Positions 15,052-22,751 of a stretch of 33,057 nucleotides of DNA are shown in pieces (within the stretch, counting starts at the first letter, position 1; every line of letters starts with the position of its first letter). A program made the position numbers and the translations under genes. The notes beneath the pieces were generated by a model. The model was given only the letters and a program-made list of their open reading frames with translations, was not told where the DNA came from and did no database searches. Source of the stretch: SSEF01 sp964398485 (GTDB lineage Bacteria; Patescibacteriota; Minisyncoccia; Moranbacterales; UBA1568); NCBI GenBank assembly GCA_964398485.1, contig CAYNMD010000006.1:1-33057 (forward strand). The letters run 5' to 3'.

Positions 15052-16176
15052 ATGTCGCGCCGCGTCCTCCTCGCCACCCGCCCTCTCACCCCTCCTTGGG
15101 ATGAAGCCTCCAAAAACTTTGCCTATTTCCTCGGGAAAACAGTAGCCGAACACAAGCTTACTCTCCTCTCGAGTGTACCCACTCTCGCTGGTCTCATGCC
15201 ACAAGCAGAAGTGCAGCCAATATTTTCCCGTGCTCATTTCGATTGGCGAGCCAAACTCGAACTCCTCCGCTATCTGAGAAAAAATAGGTACACGTATGAT
15301 ATAACTCACTACCTTTTCACTCCGACGACGCTCAATACACGTACCCTCAAACTCTTGGCTTATCCTCAAAAAGGAAAAACAATCCAAACCATTGCCACGC
15401 TCCGAGAAGATCTCTACTCACCAGAAGTTATGAAATCCCTTCTCTTTGCTGATCATATTACTGTCTATACTGAAACAACAAAGCAAAAACTTGAAAAACT
15501 TGGCTTTACTAATGTAAGCCGTATTTATCCCGGTATCGACCTCGATCTCTATTCACCCCAATCAAAAGATACAACGGTACTCGAAACATACGGACTCACC
15601 AAAGAACAGGTACTCGCCATTTATCCTGGTGAATATACCCGCCTCGGCGCAACCGATCTCCTCTTCCAGGCCTGGATACAATTTTTTCAAACCAATCCTG
15701 ATTCTCCCCTTCGTTTCCTTTTTGCCTGCCGAATCAAAAATGAAGCCGACCGAGCCAAACGAGAAGAGCTCCAAAGAGAGACCAAAAATCTTGGTCTCGA
15801 AGATAAAATCCTTTTCCAGAAAACTCACGCTACGGTCAGTATGGCCACGCTATACAATACGGCAGATATAGTACTCTTTCCGGTAGAAAATCTGCGGGGC
15901 AAGTTTGATGTACCGCTCGTGATTATCGAAGCCTACGCTTGTGGCAAGCCAGTTATCCTCTCTGATCTCAAGGAATTCCAGGAGTTTTCAAATCCCGATA
16001 TTTGTGTTACTATCCCCAGAGGTTCTGGAGCAGCTATTACCGATTCTGTGGCTTATTTGAGCCAAAATAATGAATTACGAGCAAAAATTAGTACCGCCGC
16101 CAGAGCTTTTGTTCTTGAGCATTTTGATCTCAAAAAAACTGCCCGGGCTTACGAAAAACTCTACGCCTCTCTGTAG
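15052..16176 (+). CDS. GT4-like glycosyltransferase with altered E-x7-E motif
   Basis: A 374-residue GT-B protein. The N-terminus RRVLLATRPLTPPWDEASKN and the middle segment YPGEYTRLGATDLLFQAW fit a GT4 enzyme, and LYNTADIVLFPVENLRGKFD with VPLVIIEAYACGKPVILSD is the donor-site region. In the usual EGFG..LLEA motif the first glutamate position is replaced by the GKFD variant, while the second Glu (IIEA) is kept. Other GT4 subgroups show this KFD-type form, so activity is likely but not assured. It is preceded by the small anchored protein and followed by rtcB after 45 bases. Confidence 0.85.
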   Translation: MSRRVLLATRPLTPPWDEASKNFAYFLGKTVAEHKLTLLSSVPTLAGLMPQAEVQPIFSRAHFDWRAKLELLRYLRKNRYTYDITHYLFTPTTLNTRTLKLLAYPQKGKTIQTIATLREDLYSPEVMKSLLFADHITVYTETTKQKLEKLGFTNVSRIYPGIDLDLYSPQSKDTTVLETYGLTKEQVLAIYPGEYTRLGATDLLFQAWIQFFQTNPDSPLRFLFACRIKNEADRAKREELQRETKNLGLEDKILFQKTHATVSMATLYNTADIVLFPVENLRGKFDVPLVIIEAYACGKPVILSDLKEFQEFSNPDICVTIPRGSGAAITDSVAYLSQNNELRAKISTAARAFVLEHFDLKKTARAYEKLYASL

Positions 16177-16205
16177 ATATTCCTCAAGCCGGGAAATGGT
16201 TATTC

Positions 16206-16211
16206 TATAAA
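16206..16211 (+). promoter_or_regulatory. Possible -10 box upstream of rtcB
   Basis: TATAAA sits 10 bases before the ATG at 16222, at a distance that would give a leader of only a few bases. No good -35 box is seen at the right distance, so this is a weak suggestion of an internal promoter in the GT4-rtcB gap. Confidence 0.3.
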
Positions 16212-16221
16212 TTTTCCAGCT

Positions 16222-17727
16222 ATGTACGAATCAGCTTTCAAAAAAATATCTGAGCACAAGAGTGAGATGAAAACGGAGAAGATGAAAGTCCCCGTTATTT
16301 TTCACATTGGTGATAAGCTCATGCCGAGCGAAGCTACCCTCACTCAACTTGAAAGTGTTGCCAGTAATGACTGCGTCTCGCAGCATGTCGCTGCTATGGC
16401 TGATGTCCACAGCAAGCCTGGCCGCAAAAATGCCACTGGTACCACCGTGGTATCAGAACAGTATATTCTTCCTCAAGTAAATGATTCTGACCCAGCCTGT
16501 GGTATGCGCCTGGTTCGCCTTGATCTTGATGAAGAAAACATCACCCCAGCTGAAATCGATGCCATCTTTCAGGCGGCTACAAAAACCGTCCCTACCAAAA
16601 AATACGTTGGCACCGTTCTCCCCTTCATGACCATCGTTGATATTTGTCGACTCGGGATACAACCCCTCATCGATTATCTCGGCATCAAGACCAAACACGA
16701 GGCCGAAAATAGTATCGATCGAGGGAACTTCTTTGAGACAACTCCCTCACGTCGCCATATCCTCGATATTATCCCTCCTCTCTTCCTCTTTTTTGCTCAG
16801 TTTCGTTCTGGCATCATTGGCGCTGCCGGTAATCACTTCCTCGACCTCATGAAAGTGACCGATATTCTTGATCCAGAGATAGCCACCAAATTTAATCTGA
16901 AGAAAGGTCAGTATCTCCTCATGGTCCACTGTGGTTCGGGTATTCTTGGTCAGTACAATATGTACATGTACACTGCCAAAAAGCGTGAGCACCTTTCGAC
17001 AGCTATTCTCATGAACATAGGCAGACTCCTCTGGCTCACTCCATTCAAAAAAACGATCCAATCTATCGCCAAAAAAATTCGCGCTTCAGATTTTGGCACA
17101 AAGGAACCCCTTATCACCTTTGATGGTCATGGCGAAGACGGTGAGCTCTACATGAAGGTACGAAAGGCCTGCTCGAACTTTGCTCACGCCAACCGAGCTA
17201 CCATCACGCACAACTTCATACAGACCGCAGAAAAAATAATCGGGAGGCCTATCGAAGCCGATCTCCTCTACGATATGCCACACATTCTTGTTTCAGAAGA
17301 AGAACATTACGGGAAAAAAATGTGGGTGCACCGCAATGGTACTAGCCGAGCCTATGGCAAAGCCAGGATGGCTGATCATCCGCTCTTCAAAGATACAGGT
17401 GAGCCAGCCTTCATTCCCACCTCCATGAGTACCGAAGCCTATCTCTGTGTGGGTCAGGATGGCAATGTAACGAGCTTCTACTCCTGCAACCATGGCGCCG
17501 GGAAATCAGCCAAAAAGACTGAGGATGTTGTCCCTGAAAGCAAGGCAGCCCTTCACGAAAAACTCAAGACGAAAGGAGTGAAGCTCTATAATGGCCGTTC
17601 ATCCAAGGTGATCGAACAAGACTCTTCTCACTACAAGCGAGCCGAAGATGTTATCGAAAGCGTCGTTCAGAACGAGGTGATTAAACCGGTCGTGAAATTA
17701 CAGCCAATTTCAGTCATCATGTACTAG
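16222..17727 (+). CDS. rtcB: Divergent RtcB-family RNA ligase
   Basis: A 501-residue RtcB homologue. Metal and nucleotide ligands are all in place: Asp90 and Cys93 in SDPACGMRL, His205 in GNHFLDL, His236 in MVHCGSG, His330 in THNF, and the His424 guanylylation site in NHGAGK. MADVHSKPG (59-67) and VHRNGTSRAYG (369-379) also match family blocks. RtcB joins RNA 2',3'-cyclic phosphate or 3'-phosphate ends to 5'-OH ends using GTP and Mn, in the cytosol. It differs from usual RtcB in several motifs: HCGSGILG instead of HSGSRGLG, and HGAGK instead of HGAGR. The N-terminus, about 20 residues, is extra. Its place between glycosyltransferase and flippase genes is unexplained; no RtcA or RtcR is present. 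Confidence 0.88.
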   Translation: MYESAFKKISEHKSEMKTEKMKVPVIFHIGDKLMPSEATLTQLESVASNDCVSQHVAAMADVHSKPGRKNATGTTVVSEQYILPQVNDSDPACGMRLVRLDLDEENITPAEIDAIFQAATKTVPTKKYVGTVLPFMTIVDICRLGIQPLIDYLGIKTKHEAENSIDRGNFFETTPSRRHILDIIPPLFLFFAQFRSGIIGAAGNHFLDLMKVTDILDPEIATKFNLKKGQYLLMVHCGSGILGQYNMYMYTAKKREHLSTAILMNIGRLLWLTPFKKTIQSIAKKIRASDFGTKEPLITFDGHGEDGELYMKVRKACSNFAHANRATITHNFIQTAEKIIGRPIEADLLYDMPHILVSEEEHYGKKMWVHRNGTSRAYGKARMADHPLFKDTGEPAFIPTSMSTEAYLCVGQDGNVTSFYSCNHGAGKSAKKTEDVVPESKAALHEKLKTKGVKLYNGRSSKVIEQDSSHYKRAEDVIESVVQNEVIKPVVKLQPISVIMY

Positions 17728-17766
17728 TTTGACATACCTCTAAGCTGTTTTTGAACTCCCATCAAT

Positions 17767-18369
17767 ATGAAATTTATTACCCTCTCTGGGGTTGATGGCT
17801 CTGGAAAATCTACTCAGCTCAGTATGCTGCAGAAGCAATTCGAAGAGCAAGGTCTCCGAGTTGCTTACTTTCATGCCGTCTCATTTAGTCTCATAGAGAC
17901 AGTCCGTAGCAAAATCTTTGGAGCGAGAAAAGCTGGTAGCGCCCCAGCAAAGACGAAGAGTAGCATTCTCTCTTTATGGCTCAGACAGTTTCTCCTCTTG
18001 ATTGACACGCTGCGCTTCCGTCGATATTTTGCTCGTCTCAAAGAAACCGACTGTGACTACCTTCTTTCGGACCGTTATTTCTATGACACTCTCATTAATA
18101 TTGCCTACCTTGCCAAAAGTAGCCCCAAAAATGCCTACAGTCTTTTTCTCTATCGCCTCTTACCAAAACCAGATCAGGCATTGTATCTCCGCATCATCCC
18201 AGAGCAGGTCATGAAAAGAGAGAATGCCCCCGAACAAGGACTCTCCTATCTCAAAGAAAAAACGGCGCTATTTGAATCGGTCGTGGGAACATGGAAGCTC
18301 ACCCCTATCAATGCTGATCAGACTATCGACGATGTGACTCGTCAGATTTTAACTCATACTTCGGTCTGA
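17767..18369 (+). CDS. Thymidylate-kinase-like P-loop nucleotide kinase
   Basis: A 200-residue P-loop kinase. GVDGSGKST (8-16) is the Walker A motif, SDRYFYD (101-107) is the DRY/DRx motif of thymidylate kinases, and a LID-like basic stretch with KREN follows near 157-160. dTMP kinase phosphorylates dTMP to dTDP in the cytosol. The region after the P-loop, with a long basic insert near residues 52-63, is divergent from housekeeping Tmk. Tmk-like proteins in polysaccharide clusters sometimes have unassigned substrates, so a different monophosphate or a sugar/lipid substrate is possible. It lies 39 bases after rtcB and 13 bases before the flippase gene. Confidence 0.75.
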   Translation: MKFITLSGVDGSGKSTQLSMLQKQFEEQGLRVAYFHAVSFSLIETVRSKIFGARKAGSAPAKTKSSILSLWLRQFLLLIDTLRFRRYFARLKETDCDYLLSDRYFYDTLINIAYLAKSSPKNAYSLFLYRLLPKPDQALYLRIIPEQVMKRENAPEQGLSYLKEKTALFESVVGTWKLTPINADQTIDDVTRQILTHTSV

Positions 18370-18382
18370 AGTTACCAGAATC

Positions 18383-19855
18383 ATGAAGCATAAATTTACC
18401 CAAGCTGTTATCTGGCTTACCCTTGCCGAAGTCGTCTACAACCTCTCAGGCTATGTAGTGCATGCTCTGACCGGTCGTTTCCTCGGACCAGCCGAATATG
18501 GTCGCTATGGACTCGTGATCACGCTCACTACTATGCTCATTGTGCTTATCGGGAATGGTATCCCGACAGCCATGTCCAAACATCTTGCTAGTGCTTCCGA
18601 GAAAGATCCCGCCTCTCTCTATGGCATCCGCCGCAGTGCCAGATTCCTTCAGTTGATACTCATTGGTAGTCTGACGCTTGTTTTTTATTTGGCAGCCCCC
18701 CTCTTTGCCACCCTTCTCGGCGATCCCTCACTCACCCCGCTCCTCAAACTCTCCAGTCTTATTATCCCCACTTTTGCTGCTGCCTCTTTCAATCTCTACT
18801 TCTTTGTTGGGCTCCATTTTTTCCGCGTCCAAGCTTTCCTCAAAACGCTCCGCTCCCTGGCTCGCATTGGCTTTATCGGTACCCTCGCTCTCACCAGTGG
18901 AGTAAGTGGAGCTATCACGGGCAATATCCTTGCGCCACTCCTTGTCTTTCTCGTAGGTCTTATCATGGAGCCGTTCCTCATGCGGCGCTACTTCCCCGAA
19001 GCACTAGCTGAGAAAAAAACCAGTCCTCATTTTCCCTGGCGGGATATTCTTTCCCATGCCCTCCCTCTCACCCTCTTCCTTCTTTTCTACGAACTTATTC
19101 TCACTCTCGATCTTTTCCTCGTGAAAATTTTGCTCGCCGATGATCATTTGACTGGTCTCTACAACGCTGCAGTCACCGTTGGTCGCATTCCCTACTATCT
19201 CTTCTACGCACTCGCACTGGCACTCCTTCCAACTATTGCCAAAACAGAAGCCCACCGTAACAGCGAAGAAACCAAAAGACTCCTCATTCAATCCTTTCGC
19301 CTTATGCTCTTTCTTCTTATTCCCATCACGCTCCTCCTCGCTCGCTATGCCCCCGAAACGCTCCACCTCTTCTACGGCACCGCGTTTGCTGCCGCTGCCC
19401 TCCCCATGAGTCTCCTCACTATCGGCGTCGCTGCCCTTACCGTCTTCTATGTGTTTACTTTTGCCCTGAATGGCGCTGGCCTCCTCCGTTTCCCACTCAT
19501 CCTTGCTATCATCGGTGTGGCTTTCGCTCTTGTGCTGAATTTCCTCCTTATCCCTCTCTATGGTCTCTTGGGAGCAGCTGCCTCTGTCTCACTTACTTGC
19601 TTCCTTCTCATGATTGGCATCCTCATCAAAGTCTTCACTCACTTTAACCTGTCTTTCCCATGGCGCGCCCTTTGCTTGGCTAGTCTCGGAGCTGCTCTCA
19701 TGTGGATTATGAGCTCCTTCCTTCCAGCCGGCCCCTGGTTTATTCTCTCCTCAGTCATTCTCGGCAGCCTCTACCTCGCTTTTTTGTATCTTACTCGGGT
19801 CCTCACCCCAGAAGACCTCGCTCCCTTCACACGTATTTTCAAACGTACCGCCTAG
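18383..19855 (+). CDS. Wzx-type polysaccharide flippase (MOP superfamily)
   Basis: A 490-residue membrane protein with about 12-14 hydrophobic segments along its whole length. The N-terminus, with VVYNLSGYVVHALTGRFLGPAEYGRYG split across the first two helices, is characteristic of the polysaccharide biosynthesis/RfbX branch of the MOP superfamily. The later NGIPTAMSKHLA segment is the usual second block. Such proteins flip undecaprenyl-linked oligosaccharides from the cytoplasmic to the outer face. It closes the operon with GT4, rtcB and the kinase-like gene. No terminator follows; the next gene has its own promoter. Confidence 0.93.
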   Translation: MKHKFTQAVIWLTLAEVVYNLSGYVVHALTGRFLGPAEYGRYGLVITLTTMLIVLIGNGIPTAMSKHLASASEKDPASLYGIRRSARFLQLILIGSLTLVFYLAAPLFATLLGDPSLTPLLKLSSLIIPTFAAASFNLYFFVGLHFFRVQAFLKTLRSLARIGFIGTLALTSGVSGAITGNILAPLLVFLVGLIMEPFLMRRYFPEALAEKKTSPHFPWRDILSHALPLTLFLLFYELILTLDLFLVKILLADDHLTGLYNAAVTVGRIPYYLFYALALALLPTIAKTEAHRNSEETKRLLIQSFRLMLFLLIPITLLLARYAPETLHLFYGTAFAAAALPMSLLTIGVAALTVFYVFTFALNGAGLLRFPLILAIIGVAFALVLNFLLIPLYGLLGAAASVSLTCFLLMIGILIKVFTHFNLSFPWRALCLASLGAALMWIMSSFLPAGPWFILSSVILGSLYLAFLYLTRVLTPEDLAPFTRIFKRTA

Positions 19856-19907
19856 CTAAAATCTGAATTTTCCTCAAAAAATAGCTTATCAAAACCATTT
19901 TTTAATA

Positions 19908-19935
19908 TAGACAAATATATTAAATGTGATATAAT
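19908..19935 (+). promoter_or_regulatory. Promoter with extended -10 box
   Basis: TAGACA (19908-19913), a 16-base spacer and a perfect TATAAT (19930-19935) preceded by TGA give an extended -10 promoter in a very AT-rich stretch. Transcription should start near 19942, at the beginning of a small GTCCA/TGGAC hairpin (19941-19945 with 19951-19955), leaving a 40-base leader before the GTG start at 19983. Confidence 0.7.
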
Positions 19936-19969
19936 GTACTGTCCAAATTCTGGACCTTCCTTAACAATC

Positions 19970-19974
19970 AGGGG
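19970..19974 (+). promoter_or_regulatory. Shine-Dalgarno sequence fixing a GTG start
   Basis: AGGGG lies eight bases before GTG 19983. This is the clearest SD in the window, where most starts have none, and it selects the GTG as start. Confidence 0.6.
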
Positions 19975-19982
19975 ATAACAAC

Positions 19983-20375
19983 GTGTTCAAAATCTACTTC
20001 ATCTACGGCGTCGCCATCATGGCCATGTTCTTTGGTGGTGGCTATGTGGCCGTCGTGACCGCATCGCCCATCCCCGAGCAGATGTCTACGCTCTCTTTCA
20101 TGTTCAACTGGGTGATCCCACTCCTTCCTGGAGCGATGAGCCTCTTCGTCGGCGTGCGCATCGTCACACGTCAAACTAGAGCTCCAGCCAAGATACGCTG
20201 GTGGGTAGCCCTCAGTCTCATCGGACTTGTGGCGATAGTTATCATCGCTCTCGTCCAGATGTGGCTCGATACCGATCCGGTCCGAGAGACGGCCTTCAAC
20301 TGGGCTTTCTACGGATTTCCCTTCCTCCTCGTTGCCTACAAGGCTGAACAATTGATGTGGCTCAAGTACGACTAG
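19983..20375 (+). CDS. Small multi-pass membrane protein of unknown family
   Basis: A 130-residue protein with four hydrophobic segments: about residues 4-26, 37-55, 70-90 and 103-120. It ends in a short charged tail. No family is recognised and no catalytic motif is evident. Unlike its neighbours it is a single-gene unit with an extended -10 promoter, an SD in front of a GTG start, and an intrinsic terminator after the stop. This suggests separate, possibly strong, expression. It lies between the flippase operon and the convergent beta-helix gene. A role in the envelope is likely from topology only. Confidence 0.78.
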   Translation: MFKIYFIYGVAIMAMFFGGGYVAVVTASPIPEQMSTLSFMFNWVIPLLPGAMSLFVGVRIVTRQTRAPAKIRWWVALSLIGLVAIVIIALVQMWLDTDPVRETAFNWAFYGFPFLLVAYKAEQLMWLKYD

Positions 20376-20440
20376 CACAACAGCAGCCCATGCTCACTTG
20401 CAAATAGCCACGACTACACAGGCTGCTCCAACGGAGCTAC

Positions 20441-20473
20441 AACGACCCGCCTGAACCAAGAGGTCGTTTTTTT
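20441..20473 (+). terminator. Rho-independent terminator
   Basis: AACGACC (20441-20447) pairs with GGTCGTT (20462-20468), with a 14-base loop, and runs into a seven-T tract. It ends the small membrane protein transcript on the plus strand. The T-run meets the stop codon of the convergent beta-helix gene, and the opposite strand lacks a matching T-run, so it acts in one direction. Confidence 0.85.
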
Positions 20474-22745
20474 ATTGACTCACCAGAAAGCCTTCTGCTT
20501 CAGAAAAAGAAATGATCTGCTCATATATCTCGATTGAACCATCAGATCTTGGCCGTACTTCTACACCCAGAGCTTTATCAAGAAGACCGTACTCAAAATT
20601 TTTCCAAGCTGATCCAAGTGAATAGTATACTTTTTTCCCATTGATATCCTCATCACTTCGTAGAAGATCTTTGCCATAACCAATCACCAAATCCGCCCCA
20701 TCGTCGATGATACCTCGGGCGAGTGCCCGCATCTCACTCGTCACTTCTGTTTGCTTATCTTCCCATGCCAAAAGCACAATTACTGGCTGACTCTTCTTTT
20801 TACCCTCCTGGAGAGCAGCTCGGGCTCGTTCAAGGCTTGCTCCTTCGCCTACTCGGTACACCACAAGTGTCACTACCGTATTACCAACGAGCACTGTTTG
20901 TGAAACATCATGCTCATCTTTCCCCAAGAGATGAATACCAGCATACTCAGCTTGAGTCTTTGTTTTTGCTAGTGATTCCGGGACGATCAATGATGGCTCT
21001 CTCCCTAAAAGAGCATGCGTAATATTACTGGCTGCCAAGATACTGGCCCACCTTGCAGGAAAGAAGAGGAGTTCATTTTTCTGCTGCGGAAGAGGATCTA
21101 TATCTGTCATAAATGGCTTCGGAAGGAGAGTGAGCACACTTTCATAAGAACGAAGTTTCTCTTTGGCTTTTGCAAAAAGGACTGTATCACCCTCGAGGAT
21201 GGCCTTGGAACGAACCTTGGGGTAGTAACCAAAAGGTCCCATGAAGAAAATAGTATCCCTGGGAACACTCATCCTGAGCGATCGTGTATCCTCTGAAAGA
21301 AGTGAAGCTGATTCACGATAGGGAGCTGTAAGTTTACCGACCCACCCGAAAAGTGACCACTGGCAAGGCTTCTCACTCAGCCTTCTCTCTATATCCATAA
21401 GAGTAGCTCGTTTCTCCAGGAGAGCCGTACGAAGCCAGTCCCGCGAAGACTCAAAACGAAGCGCCAGACTCTCTTCCTCAATGTTCCCCATAATACTCTC
21501 TAGCTCTTCTTTTGATCTCTTGATGTTTTCCCGCTTAAAAACAGACGGCCCCACCAATTGACACAAGAATACTGATTGCCTCTCGAGATCATCCAGATCT
21601 GCCTCCAAGTGGTCAATGCTCCCTGCTATTACCTCAATGGTCCGTTTTACTGCTCGGAGCTCCTCCTGTGACCGTTCCTCTTGGAAACTCTTCCGTTCCA
21701 TCACCGCCTTCTCCATCCTTTCGGCTGCGGCCGCTTCACTCAGAAGAAGTGATGCCTCTTTTGCGGCTAATTCTTTTTTCTTTGCTTCCTCAGTCTCAAA
21801 AGCACGTCGTTCTTCGTCAGTCATTATTTTGCACGTAGGAGCAATTTCTCCAAGAGAATTATTTTGGAAAGTATTCCCTGATGCTGCAATGGAATTCAGG
21901 AAATAATATTTAGAATCCATCTTTCCTTGAGGAGCTTTACAATTTACTCCCCATTCATTTTTGGAAAAAGTATTCCCTTCAATACGAACGTCACCGAGCT
22001 TCTTGGCTCCATCAAAAAACTGAGCCGCTATGCCACTCGCTCCATTTTGCAAAAAAGTATTGCCAGTGATACTGAGGCTAGCACTTCCAAGAACCAGCTC
22101 AATACCTGATTCTTTATTATTACGAAACTCACTCGAGCGAATAGTCCCCGAAACATTTTCTCGTATATCTACACCTTCTTCGCGGCTACTCGTCACCGTC
22201 ACATCATGCAAAGCTATTCTTGTTCCCGCCTGAAGATACATCCCCTTCCGAGCATTTTCGATGCTGGAATTACTCATGGTAAGTTTAGCGTTTCCTGGCT
22301 CTGTCTTGATCGCTGGACCAGAAACATCTTTGAAGCGGAGATTTTTAAGTGTCACTTCTGCATTTTTGGTAACCAAAATATTACCAGACCCTGTAAAGCC
22401 GAGTTTCTCTAACTGCACCCCATCGGCCAATACCCAGGGTCCAGTAATAGAAACTGTTTTTGCATCTGCCCCAACGATAGCCGTCCCACGAGGAAGAGTA
22501 AGTCCAGCGCTATAACTCCCTTTTTCTACAAAAATTTTTTGATTATTCTTTTTACCAATAACTTCGAGGGCTGCTTTTACAGAGCCAAGGGGATTATCCT
22601 TGGAACCATCTCCATCACTTCCCTCTTTGACGTAATAGTCGTATTCTCCAGCAGAAGCTACTTGAAAAGAAATCAAAAAAACAGCTCCCAGCAAAAACCA
22701 GACGCCGAGAAGAATCTTATATCCAGGGGGGGAAGCCTCCTTCAT
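20472..22745 (-). CDS. Secreted beta-helix protein with coiled coil and degenerate CapA-like domain
   Basis: A 757-residue exported protein. A signal peptide or anchor spans about residues 9-32 (LLGVWFLLGAVFLISFQVASA). A right-handed parallel beta-helix follows to about 305 with repeats such as GNTFLQNGASGI, EGNTFSKNEWG and SGNTFQNNSLG. A charged coiled coil (310-410) with EAKKKELAAKEAS comes next. From about 490 the protein resembles CapA/PgsA capsule metallophosphatases, ending in GADLVIGYGKDLL and KKVYYSLGSAW. Expected metal ligands are missing: GPFG replaces GDI, AWED replaces the HWG block, and GYGKD replaces GHHPH. It may be a surface carbohydrate-binding or lyase-like protein with a structural C-terminal domain. 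It starts six bases after the upstream GT39-like stop. Confidence 0.8.
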   Translation of the reverse strand: MKEASPPGYKILLGVWFLLGAVFLISFQVASAGEYDYYVKEGSDGDGSKDNPLGSVKAALEVIGKKNNQKIFVEKGSYSAGLTLPRGTAIVGADAKTVSITGPWVLADGVQLEKLGFTGSGNILVTKNAEVTLKNLRFKDVSGPAIKTEPGNAKLTMSNSSIENARKGMYLQAGTRIALHDVTVTSSREEGVDIRENVSGTIRSSEFRNNKESGIELVLGSASLSITGNTFLQNGASGIAAQFFDGAKKLGDVRIEGNTFSKNEWGVNCKAPQGKMDSKYYFLNSIAASGNTFQNNSLGEIAPTCKIMTDEERRAFETEEAKKKELAAKEASLLLSEAAAAERMEKAVMERKSFQEERSQEELRAVKRTIEVIAGSIDHLEADLDDLERQSVFLCQLVGPSVFKRENIKRSKEELESIMGNIEEESLALRFESSRDWLRTALLEKRATLMDIERRLSEKPCQWSLFGWVGKLTAPYRESASLLSEDTRSLRMSVPRDTIFFMGPFGYYPKVRSKAILEGDTVLFAKAKEKLRSYESVLTLLPKPFMTDIDPLPQQKNELLFFPARWASILAASNITHALLGREPSLIVPESLAKTKTQAEYAGIHLLGKDEHDVSQTVLVGNTVVTLVVYRVGEGASLERARAALQEGKKKSQPVIVLLAWEDKQTEVTSEMRALARGIIDDGADLVIGYGKDLLRSDEDINGKKVYYSLGSAWKNFEYGLLDKALGVEVRPRSDGSIEIYEQIISFSEAEGFLVSQ

Positions 22746-22751
22746 ACTAGA

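Noticed and set aside
17729..17757. TTGACA box before the thymidylate-kinase-like gene
   Set aside because: No acceptable -10 box lies at 16-18 bases; the genes are close enough to be cotranscribed.
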